Origin: Lantana camara
Lineage: Eukaryota; Streptophyta; Magnoliopsida; Lamiales; Verbenaceae
Assembly: GCA_037501455.1 (NCBI GenBank)
Contig: CM074855.1
Span: 34,195,001-34,259,000 of the forward strand
Length of the DNA stretch: 64,000 bases
Direction of reading: 5' to 3'
Shown: positions 54,633-64,000 of the stretch, piece by piece
Layout: each line of letters begins with the position of its first letter
Position numbering within the stretch: position 1 is the stretch's first letter
Notes under the pieces: model-generated
Seen by the model: only the letters and a program-made list of their open reading frames with translations
Told to the model about the DNA's origin: nothing
Database searches by the model: none
Position numbers and translations under genes: made by a program

Positions 54633-55473
54633 CCGCTGGCAACACTAAGTTCCGCCATTAATGGAGGAACAACCACACCCAAACACTCACCACACCACCA
54701 CCCTAAATCACACAAAATTTACACCACGAGTCATATACAACACGTAGAACATATATACGCTAGTAAGAGCTCCCGAAACGAACTTAAATACAAAAAACCC
54801 CAAACCTAGCATTATTCACTATTTCCCCAAATAGCCACATACACACTAAATTGGGGCACGAGAGAGATATTAAATCAAAGCACGTAATGAGAGGAATACA
54901 AATCTTACCTTGGATCATTGATCGGGCGAAACGGGGATGAAGTTCTTGAGTTCGAAAGGGTCGGGGAGGCTTTCTCTTCTTTTCTTCTTCTCTCCCTTTT
55001 CTCTTCTTAGACCGATCAAAAATGGGGGAAAGAAAAGGGATTCGGTCACTTTTTATGGCTAAGAAACGGGTCGGGCAAAACGGGTAGGCTCAAACGGTAT
55101 CCGGTCCATTCAGATCGGATTTTAAAATAGTAGGACTATCAAACGGATTTTAGAAGAATACAAATTTAAATTCATCGAATCCGAATCATCGAAATGAACT
55201 CAATGGTAAGGTTGGAATTCGAATTCGAATTCCCGAGATCAAGATAGCCACGAAGGCCGAAAACACCTTAATTACAATTAGGTCTCTAATCTTTCAAATA
55301 TTGGGCATTCGAGCCCAAACATATTTAATTAAAATCTAAAGTGCATATTACTTGAAATTAAATCACAAATTGACACGTAAGGTATACGAGGGCATATAAT
55401 TCACAAAAAATGGAATTAAACTCTCCCGTGATGCCGTACCTGGATTGTCGAAAAGACGGGATGTCACACTTGT

Positions 55474-56570
55474 CTTGTTACTTTTTTTCCCCCTTTTTTT
55501 GAGGGAGAAAATAAAAGAGACCCAAACATACGTTACGTGTACTTTAATTTAAGAGTCATTCAGCCTCCATTCATGGAAGGTCCCAAACAACAATCCAAGT
55601 TTTAAAATCGTATTCCTTTTTTGCTAGTATATTTGCCCAAGAATTTCCCTCCCTTTAAATATGTTGCAACTATTACTTCCCCATGTTAATCGAATATTTC
55701 ATATATGTCAAATAGACTACAAGGAAACTCAATCCATCCCTTATAATCCCTTTTCTTTTCCTATTATTTTTTGTCATATTTTCTTTACTAAATGTTTCAA
55801 TACACGCCGCATTTTACCTAACTTTATCTCACATTCTCACCTAAAGTTTGATAAGTTTATCAATTGATTATTATGTATTTTTTTATTTCGCCTTATATAT
55901 TCCATCATATATTTCAATATTTTCACCGTATCAGCCCCAAAAAATGGATAATTTCCATTACTCTTGATATCCTATCTCTCCTTAACACATTATTCATTAT
56001 TTTTTGTTTCATGAAACTTAAAGATAAGTTTCTTTCACAAAAAAGAACAAAGAGTATGTATGATGAATAGCCACGAGGAACTCAAAATTAATTAATTTTC
56101 AAGCATTAAATTTTGTTGCAAATTTGCAGTTGAGATGATACATGCAATAAGCAATATTGGAGCCTGTTATGCTGGATGGTGGGCACGTTTGTATAGCACA
56201 TATGCTGGAATTTAAATATATAATAATATAATTACATATTCAAAGAGACTGGAAGTGTGTAATTGCTTCAACTGAATATTGTTAGGTATTCTAACTCCAA
56301 CTAATATCTCCTCATTTTGCAGCAATGTTTATTGTAAAATTTGAATAATACTTACGTATGACAAGGCAGGAACCCATTCGTTCACATAGCACGCCCTACA
56401 CTTGACATGCATCCCGCAATTACCCTCTTGACTTTCCACCTATCAACCCGCTTTCGATAAGAAGATGTCTCCACTTCTAAAGGAAAAATCTTACTATCAA
56501 CTTAAAGTTCAGGAAAAGACACTCGACGATGCTTCTCGACCTTACCTCCACCTCGAAGTGCCACGTGGCC
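55474..56570. other. AT-rich intergenic sequence, nothing recognised
   Basis: About 1.1 kb containing a pyrimidine run near 55481-55500 and 68-codon plus frames at 55661-55867 and 55864-56070. These frames are rich in Ile, Phe and Ser with no familiar motif, as expected from AT-rich DNA. No RNA gene or element terminus seen. Confidence 0.5.
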
Positions 56571-56681
56571 TATAACACCCAGCACGATGGGATACCACGT
56601 CCCCACACCTACATCCAACCCACATGCGAGATAGGAGACCTGCACATGAACCAAGCATAGACGAACGGGAGACACACCAAC
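56571..56681 (-). repeat. LTR fragment interrupted by the chromovirus
   Basis: tataacaccc..gatgggataccacgtcccc, later aagcatag and gggagacacacc, follows the layout of the solo-LTR start at 52808 (tgtagcaccc..ggtgggcaccacatccc, aagccatag, gggagacaaac). It looks like the terminal 110 bp of a related LTR with its second base mutated. The chromovirus LTR starts right after ccaac, which should recur beyond the right edge as the duplication. Confidence 0.5.
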
Positions 56682-58356
56682 TGTGGTGCCCCGACCCGGG
56701 GCCTCCATTTTGCCCACGGGACCGGGCGTCAGGTGATACCAGTCACTCCGCAAAACCTGTATAAACTCTAATACAAGAGCCATATCTAATTCATAATATA
56801 ATACATTAAGGATATTCAGCGTCAACACACTTATTTACAACCCTTATTGTCTAAGATTAGAAGTATTGTACATTATTCGTCACCCTACGTTGACTAGACT
56901 ATCTCAGCCACCAATATTTACACCTGAGATATAGTCACTACTTTATTCAAACCAATATGTACGCTATGCACAGTATCACCCTTAGCTCAATTCCCATTTC
57001 CAGTATCGCATCCTCTAATAGCACATTCTGGAGAACAAAACGAAATAGAAGGAAATATAGGGTGAGTCAAATGACTCAGTGGGAATTATCACAATAATCA
57101 AGAACCGAAAGATATCAGAGCAAATCAGAAAAGTAACGATAACAACGATAAAAAGATAAAGAACAGGGTAAACAGATAATGTTCACTGAAGGTCAAACGT
57201 TATAGGTCCCGCCTTGTATCGCCTTCCCAGATGATCAGTCCAGGCAGTAATCAGTGGCAGTGGACAGTACAGAGACCAGCGACGCACGCGTGGTCATTCC
57301 CAGGGAGCGACCCTAGGAATTAACGAACTTTGGGGTCCCCGCGGTCGTTATTCTCCTTCAAATCGGTTTACAGAATCGGTTACAGAATCAGGCTTAGGTA
57401 GGTTTAGGGTAGGCTTACAGCTAAAAAAAAATGGCTATCAATCAGAGGCTCAGAACACAAGGCAGTGAACATGTAATAGACAGTACAACAACAGTTCAAC
57501 GAATAGATCAACAGACAGTAACAGATTAGCAAACCGTTCAGAGGATAATTCAGAAAATAGATCAATAAACAGCTCAAAAGGTAATTCAGACAATTTAAGG
57601 AGCAATGCAAAAGATAAGCCAAAGAACAATCCAAGAATAATGAACCAGATAGGATATATAGAAGTAAAGAGAAAGAAATCATGGTACGAGAATTGTGTTT
57701 TGTCTCCAGCAAGAAGGGGTTATTCCCACCTGTCAATCAGGGCTGTTGAGCTTCGTAGTCTGTTTGCTGCTGCTCTAAATTACCTGACAAGAATAAGGTA
57801 ATTGGCTAAACTCATATTCTATTGTTGGTGATTAATTATTTCTAGATACGAATTTCTATAATATATCGACATCAATTGGTTAATATTGACGTGTTTATTA
57901 ATAACTCATTCTCGACGCAGTTAATAATAATTCGATTAATAAACAAGTATATAAAATTATTTTGTATATTTATTAACAATTATATAAGTTCTAATAGATA
58001 TTTAAACAATATTATAAAATATCACTTAATCCTTGAATTAGTCAAATTTGTCCAATAGATTCCATTGGGTGGGGCCCACGTCAAAGTCCAGGTCAAAATA
58101 GATTTCAAATTCAAGGTTAAATTTTAATTATTCTTTACAATTAGTTAATAATACTTCTAATATAATGGCATTAGTGATTACTTATTATAAATGTCACGGT
58201 AATAATATTGAGAATCAAGGTTAATAATTAATTAGTCCTTATAATTATAACTATAATTATAATCATAAATATAATTAACGAAATCCATTTATATCATTGT
58301 TAAGATCTCGGGTACAGTTGTTGTGGTTATTATTATTATTATTAATTTTACATAAC

Positions 58357-58456
<100 letters not shown>

Positions 58457-59201
58457 TTTATACATAATTGAGTTCCAATCCGTAACGACCGTCTAGCGAA
58501 TCATCAATATTATCGTACAAATAGGTTTAGGAAGTCATAAATAATTTTCTGGTATTTTTCCGGCGAGTCGCCGCCTGCCGCCATCGAACGACCACATTAC
58601 GTCACCGGAAAATTTCCCAAAAATAACCAAAATGATTGTCTTTTTACGCTCATTAACAATATTCAATCAATTTCAGCTTATAATCTCAGGTTAGGGATTA
58701 ATTCAAGAATCCCCTTCCAATCCCAACCTCAAACCCTAAAATTAAAACCCAAATCAAACATGATTTAGCCAGAATTAGTTCAAATTGAATTCAGATATAT
58801 TTCACCCAAATAGAATCCTTTAAAACCCACCTTTAATTCACCAGAAAAGTCACCGGACCGACCACCCTTGTTTACCGTGATTTCTCCGACACCACTGCAA
58901 CTCCGCCGTGCGATTTTCAACAACTAATTATCGACTATAGACTCCCCTTGCCAAGCTCTCCAATATCCCTATGGTTGCCGGTAGAAATTTCTGCCAAATC
59001 GTCTCCGTTGGCAAGGTTATGCCGTAACCTTTCAACCCACTTTTCTCTCTCGTCTCTAGATGAAACTTGAAGATGACCACGGATTCGTATTCTCCTCGTT
59101 GAGACGTTCGAAAAACACTATGGGTTGCTAAGGTTTGGCTGAGATTCGTCGGAGTTAGAAATTGGCGGTGATGGCGTCTCTGGTTGGGGAGAATTTCTGT
59201 T

Positions 59202-59216
59202 GGGGGGGGGGGGGGG
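59202..59216. repeat. Poly-G run of 15 bases
   Basis: Fifteen consecutive G, then tggg. Length in the assembly may be unreliable. Confidence 0.9.
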
Positions 59217-59424
59217 TGGGTTATTTTAATCAGACGCACTATGCGTCTGATTTAATTCCTTTTTTTTTCTCTTTTTACCCCAAACTTTCCTAAATTCTAT
59301 TTTCACCCCCAAAACTTCTAATTTAATTTATCTAGGCCCAATAACATAATTAATGGCCTATTAATATTTTATAAACACACAATTATATAATATAATCGAT
59401 TACTATAATTTACGGGGCGTCACA

Positions 59425-59437
59425 TACTCCCCTCCTT
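59425..59437 (-). promoter_or_regulatory. Polypurine tract of the chromovirus
   Basis: The element strand AAGGAGGGGAGTA abuts the LTR start TGTGACGCC. The pol stop codon TAA (59436-59438) overlaps it by two bases. Confidence 0.88.
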
Positions 59438-61274
59438 AAAAGAATCTGGTCCCCAGATTCGTACCTGTATCGTTGAATAACGCATGATATTGTTTCTGCA
59501 TTATATCCTCTCGTTCCCACGTCGCCTCTTCTACGTCGTGATTTTTCCACAACACCTTTACTTGAGGGATCTTCTTGTTTCGGAGTTCTTGAAATTTTCG
59601 ATCTAGTATACGTACAGGGAACTCTTCATAGGTTAGGTTTTCTTCTAAGGGGATGCCATCAAGTGGTATGATGTGGTTTTCATCCGGGTAGTACTTTCGT
59701 AGTTGCGATACGTGAAACACGTTGTGGATCTCGGTGAGATTAGCAGGTAAAAGAAGACGGTAAGCTACAGGGCCTACTCTATCTAGGATCTCAAAAGGTC
59801 CCATGTATCTCGGACTCAACTTTCCTCCTTTTCCGATCCTCGAGAATCCTTTCCTAGGAGAGACGCGCAAAAATACTTTATCTCCAACTTCAAATTCTAA
59901 ATCTTTTCGTCTCTTATCTGCATAACTCTTTTGTCTTTCCTGTGCCGCTTTCATGTTTTGTTTAATCACTTGGATCTTTTCCGTCGTCTCTTGCATCAAC
60001 TCGGACCAGGTCTTTTCTTTTTCCAACTTAATTAATGACTTTTCTTCTCTTAAATCCCAATGTATGGGGGATCGGCATTTTCGTCCATACAACGCCTCAT
60101 ATGGAGTCATCTTGATGGTCGCTTGATAGCTGTTATTGTAAGCAAATTCCACGAGAGGTAAGTGTTTGTCCCATCCTGCACCAAAGTCAAGTACGTATGC
60201 TCGTAACATGTCTTCTAATATCCGAATAGTCCTTTCAGATTGGCCATCAGTTTGAGGATGAGCAGCAGAACTAAAACACAAGTTCGTTCCCATTTGCTCT
60301 TGGAGGTTTTTACATAATCTGGAGGTAAACTTTGGGTCTCTATCTGACACAATACTTATCGGTATACCGTGAAGTCGTACAATTTCCTTGAGATATATGG
60401 TTGCTAACTTTTCTACCTTATATTGTGTTCCTACAGGTAGAAAATGAGCCGACTTGGTGAGTCTGTCAACGATTACCCAAATGCTATCATGGCCACCTCT
60501 AACAGTTGGTAAGCTAGTGACGAAATCTATTGTGATATGGTCCCATTTCCAATCGGGTATCGGTAATGGCTGCAACATTCCAGACGGTCGTTGGTGTTCT
60601 GCTTTAACTAATTGACAAGTCAAGCATTTCTGTACATAATCTGCAATATCTTGCTTCATCCCGCTCCACCAAAAGTGTTGCTTAAGATCTCGATACATCT
60701 TGGTTCCGCCGGGGTGTACTGTGTGATGAGTTTTGTGTGCCTCTCTTAATACATCTTCTTGTAATTTCTTCGGCACACAAATTCGCTGCTCAAACCAAAG
60801 AATCCCTATATCATCAATTTTGAATTTTGTGTCCTCATCAGCTCGTAAGGTTCTCTTTAATCGTTGAATTTCTTCGTCTCCTGGTTGAGCATCTCTTATC
60901 TTACCATATATCTCAGGATATATTACTAATCCCGCGACCTGACATCTAGTGATTGCAGTCACTCCCTCTCTTTGGAGATTCTGGCCTTCTGAAATTTCCT
61001 GCCCTCTTAAATGTGATATTTCACTTTTCCTGCTTAGGGCATCTGCCACCACATTAGCGTTGCTTGGATGGTAGATGATATTGCAATCATAGTCCTCCAG
61101 GAATTCCATCCATCTCCTTTGTCGCATATTTAATTGCTTTGGGGTGAATATGTACTTTAAACTTTTATGATCAGTATACACATCAAAGGTTGCACCATAT
61201 AAATAGTGCCTCCATTTTGCTAACGCAAACACTATTGCAGCCAGCTCTAGGTCATGAGTGGGATAGTTTTGTTC
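59436..61274 (-). pseudogene. pol: Chromovirus pol, C-terminal part: RNase H end, integrase, chromodomain-like tail
   Basis: Open for about 612 codons after the stop at 61275-61277. Numbering from Met at 61232: the rest of RNase H includes YTDHKSL (Asp21) and VADALS (Asp64). The integrase zinc-binding HHCC comes next (His166, His173, Cys203, Cys206). The DDE core is Asp236, Asp297 and Glu333, with the canonical 35-residue D-E spacing (SDRDPKF, GQSERT). A GPY/F-like module follows ([16 protein letters not shown]). The tail at about 535-588 ([30 protein letters not shown]) is chromodomain-like, as in Tekay/Del chromoviruses. It ends NLGTRFF at the polypurine tract. All catalytic residues are kept, so decay is recent or limited. 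Confidence 0.92.
59442..59460 (-). other. Hairpin at the end of chromovirus pol
   Basis: Element strand GAATCTGGGGACCAGATTC: 8-bp arms and a 3-base centre, overlapping the codons for NLGTRF. Counterpart of 6551-6569 in the array element. Confidence 0.75.
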
Positions 61275-62177
61275 TTATGTCTTGAGCTTTCTTGACGCAT
61301 AGGCTATGACTCGCCCATTTTGCATGAGTACACAACCTAATCCTTCCTTCGAGGCATCTGTAAAGACTACGAATCCTTCCAAGCCTTCTGGCAAAGCGAG
61401 CACTGGTGCTGAAGTTAATTTTCTCTTGAGCTCTTCAAAACTCTTTTCACAGTCGGCTCCCAACTGAAAAGGTTGATCCTTGTGGGTGAGTCGCGTCAGA
61501 GGCCCAGCTAATTTAGAAAAACCCGATACAAACTTCCGATAATATCCTACCAATCCCAAAAAGCTACGAACTTCAGATACGTTCTTGGGTTGTCTCCAAT
61601 TGGTTATGGCCTCAATCTTGGTAGGATCTACCTCAATTCCATTTTGAGAAATGATGTGACCCAAGAATGTCACTCGGTCCAACCAAAATTCGCATTTACT
61701 AAATTTTGCGAAAAGTTGGTTATTTTTCAACGTTTCCAGTACCATGTGTAAGTGCTCTTCGTGTTCCTCTTCTGATTTTGAGTAAATCAGGATATCGTCA
61801 ATAAATATCACTACGAATCGATCCAGAAATGGTTGAAAAATTCGATGCATCAAGTCCATAAACGCAACTGGTGCGTTAGTTAATCCAAAAGGCATCACTA
61901 CAAACTCGTAGTGACCGCATCGAGAGTTAAACGCAGTCTTGGGAATATCTCCCTTTCGAACCCTTAGTTGGTAGTATCCTTGTCGCAAATCTAACTTCGA
62001 ATAGACCTTAGAACCTTGAAGTACATCAAAGAGTTCGTCGATATGAGGCAACGGATATTTGTTTTTGACTGTCATCCGATTTAACTCCCGATAATCAACA
62101 CACATACGTATCGTTCCATCCTTCTTTTTGACAAACAACACTGGAGCCCCCCAAGGCGATGTGCTAGGCCGGATGAA
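61275..62177 (-). pseudogene. pol: Chromovirus pol, reverse transcriptase and start of RNase H
   Basis: Open between two in-frame TAA codons; both neighbours are in the same frame, so only stops and no frameshift separate them. Numbering from Met at 62141: [18 protein letters not shown] lies near 4-21, LDLRQGYYQ near 50-58 (first catalytic Asp51) and [10 protein letters not shown] near 82-91. The catalytic box FIDD is at 113-116 and [12 protein letters not shown] follows in the thumb. RNase H begins with [10 protein letters not shown] (Asp262) and the frame ends KLKT-stop before [13 protein letters not shown]. Before Met, [13 protein letters not shown] is in frame with the preceding segment. 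Orthodox Ty3/Gypsy RT of chromovirus type. Confidence 0.93.
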
Positions 62178-63794
62178 TTATTTATCTGTTAACTCTTGGA
62201 GTTGTTTCTTCAACTCTTGTAACTCAGCTGGTGCCATGCGGTACGGGGTCTTAGAATAGGGTTCTGCACCTGGTGTTAATTCGATGACAAATTCGATTTC
62301 TCTTTGGGGCGGTAAGGATTCTAAATCCTCAGGGAATACTTCCGGAAATTCCTTCACAATCCTTACCTCTTCCACCTTAATCTTATCCTCAGGCTTATTA
62401 ATCAAGTAGGCCAAAATTCCTTGATTCCCTTTTCTGATCAATTGTTTTACTTCCCCAAATAACGCTAAAGATACAGACATCGGTCCACTATCGGGTTTTA
62501 TAGGGATAGTCACTGGGTTTTCAATCTTGATTTGCTTATTAAAGCAATCAATTTGTGCTCGGTGATGGTATAACCAATCCATCCCCAAAATAACATCATA
62601 GCCTCCAATAGGAAGTTCAATAAGATTGGCGAGATATTCATCTTCACCAATTCTTACTGGGCATTCTGGGTATATCCTATCAGTCATCATACTAGCACCT
62701 ACTGGAGTTTGTACCTCAATTTGGTAAGGCATAACTTCACAATGTAAATTTAAATTTACCGCAAAGTTCGGATACATAAAAGAATGGGTAGCTCCAGGAT
62801 CAAATAATACTTTGCCTTTACTTCCAAAAACATAAAACATACCTTCTACCACATCGTTGGGGTCTGGTGCTCCCTCTCCGGCTATGGCATAGGCTCGTGC
62901 AGGCACTCGAGGTTTTCCTCCAGGTTTTATTGGTTGTTTTTGTGCTCCTCTAGCTACATTGGTCGTCATTTCTCTCTTCTCCGGGCAGTTATTAACATAA
63001 TGGTTAGGATTACCACATCGAAAACACCGATGGTTTTTCTTCCAACAATCTTCCTCCTTGTGATTAGGGTTTCCACAAATTCTGCAATTTCCCACTGTAT
63101 TTGGTCGTCCCCCGGGTCCTCTCCCAGCATTATTGGGGCGATTGTTAGAAAACTTGTATTCCACCCTTTGAAATTTCTTCATAGGGCCTCCTTGCATAAC
63201 TGCCTTACCCTTCCGCACTCCGTCCTCAATCCTATGTATCTCCTGTAACTCAGACTCGGCTTCTAAGGCTTTATTCACCACTTGGACATAATATTCAAAG
63301 TCGCAAGCAATCAAATGGCGTCGAATCTCGGTCCGAAGACTATCCACAAATTTTCTCATCATCCTTCTTTCATCGGCTTGGATGTGAGGTGCATATTGGA
63401 TCAGACGATTAAATTGAGCCTCGTATTGGGAAACTGTGGAGGTTCCTTGAATCAACGCCATAAACTCTCGTTCTCTAGCATCCTTTACTACTTGGGGTAC
63501 ATACTTGTTGTGGAAAGCTCGAGAGAAGTTCTCCCAGGTCCATGGCTTTCCTTGTCGTTCCCATTGGCTGGAGGTTAATCTCCACCAACTTCTAGCAGCA
63601 TCTACGAATAGGAAAGTGGCATAACGTATCTTCTGAAGATCATTGTAATTTAGTGCATGATAGATGTTTTCGATATCACTAAACCAGGATTCTGCCACTC
63701 GATTGTTAGGTTCGCCAAAAAATTTAGGCGGATGGAAAGTAAGGAATCGCTCTAAGCCTTTATCTCCTACGTCACCACCTACGTGCCCTTGCTG
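62178..63794 (-). pseudogene. gag-pro: Chromovirus gag and protease
   Basis: Open for about 538 codons between in-frame stops at 63795-63797 and 62178-62180; the frame is read upstream of the GTG at 63698 (ERFLTFHPPKFFGEPNNR). Numbering from that GTG: a Retrotrans_gag-type capsid region lies at 1-155 (AESWFSDIE, YATFLFVDAARSWW). Two CCHC knuckles follow at 205-218 and 225-238. The aspartic protease has FDPGATHSF (Asp300) and VILGMDW (about 369-375). The linker into RT then reads PPQREIEFVIELTPGAEP. The protease site is DPG rather than DSG or DTG, a variant I believe is common in plant chromoviruses. The segment ends LQELTDK-stop, where related elements read straight on. Confidence 0.92.
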
Positions 63795-64000
63795 TTAGCA
63801 AAATTGTATAAATCGTTGCATCATATCGGGCATGTCTCCTGCCACATGTTGTTGATGGGCTTCTTGGTGTAGAGAACCATGTGGGTAGTTGCCAATGCTA
63901 CGCTCTTCCTCTGTGCGTTCCCTTTCGCTTCTTTCTTGTCCACGGCCTCTGGAAGCTGATGCTCGAGAAAGTGGAGGTCTTCCTCTTCGAGCCGAACGAT
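63795..64000 (-). pseudogene. gag: Chromovirus gag N-terminal part, truncated by window edge
   Basis: In the same frame as the segment below and separated by a TAA at 63795-63797. It reads an Arg-rich, low-complexity N-terminus (RRGRPPLSRASASRGRG, then SERERTEEER), followed by QQHVAGDMPDMMQRFIQFC-stop-QQG. This is typical of plant chromovirus gag proteins. The stop sits in a Gln run, so a CAA-to-TAA change is the simplest origin (inference). The gag start, primer-binding site and 5' LTR lie beyond the right edge. Confidence 0.75.

Larger units (their letters stand above)
52808..55468 (-). mobile_element. Probable solo LTR of a related Gypsy family (2661 bp)
   Basis: Begins TGTAGCACCCC and ends GGGATGTCACA; on the minus strand this is TGTGACATCCCG to GGTGCTACA, a typical plant Gypsy LTR pair. 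Flanks are cttct (52803-52807) and cttgt (55469-55473), a 5-bp duplication with one mismatch. No primer-binding site or polypurine tract adjoins it, so it looks like a solo LTR. Patches resemble the array LTR: aaacctcctg followed by a tgg-rich block near 53425, gacgcacgac near 54071, and the GACAC/GTGTC cluster. Short open frames at 53333-53722 and 54340-54809 arise from repeats and CATA-rich sequence and are not genes. Confidence 0.72.

Noticed and set aside
54340..54809. Overlapping frames of 84-112 codons on both strands
   Set aside because: They arise from repeated GACACGG-type blocks within the solo LTR. Frames open on both strands at once are typical of such repeats.
55661..56070. Two consecutive 68-codon plus frames
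   Set aside because: AT-rich composition gives Ile/Phe/Ser-rich frames without any motif or gene context.
62934..63578. Plus-strand frames of 104 and 98 codons
   Set aside because: Antisense shadows of the chromovirus gag.

Overview
This is plant nuclear DNA made up almost entirely of nested retrotransposons. The plant origin is inferred from three things: a LINE of the plant L1-like type with an RNase H tail, a Ty3/Gypsy chromovirus that looks Tekay/Del-like with plant-type LTR termini, and a primer-binding site matching initiator tRNA-Met (TGGTATCAGAGC). I see no host gene, tRNA, rRNA or CRISPR array. The species cannot be named from the sequence. The setting looks like pericentromeric or other repeat-rich heterochromatin.

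Layout. (1) 1-1432 is the reverse-transcriptase part of a decayed plus-strand LINE. (2) 1433-51290 is a 49,858-bp tandem array of one non-autonomous LTR retrotransposon on the minus strand, inserted into that LINE and flanked by a perfect 5-bp target-site duplication (tgtgg at 1428-1432 and 51291-51295). The array alternates 9 LTRs (about 2.8 kb each) with 8 internal regions (about 3.63 kb each), giving a 6.43-kb period. Each internal region has a primer-binding site and a polypurine tract but no recognisable gag or pol, so the element is of the LARD type. The first unit lacks 4,145 bp and the eighth LTR carries a filler-bearing deletion. (3) 51291-about 52440 is the rest of the LINE (zf-RVT and RNase H domains). 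(4) 52808-55468 is a probable solo LTR of a related family. (5) 55474-56570 is AT-rich sequence in which I recognise nothing. (6) 56571-56681 is a fragment of another LTR, interrupted by (7) a minus-strand Ty3/Gypsy chromovirus running from its 3' LTR (56682-59424) past the right edge. Its gag-pro, RT, RNase H, integrase and chromodomain-like tail are recognisable but cut by three in-frame TAA codons.

Relationships. The LARD and the chromovirus share LTR termini (TGTRACGCCCCG on the element strand) and a stop codon overlapping the polypurine tract by two bases. Just upstream of that, both have an 8-bp-arm hairpin with compensatory base changes. This suggests the LARD derives from, and may have been mobilised by, a chromovirus of this group. 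One duplication flanks the whole array, and variants are shared mainly between neighbouring units. The simplest reading is one insertion followed by expansion in place through unequal LTR recombination. No previously unknown protein system is visible; the unusual object is the multi-LTR array itself.
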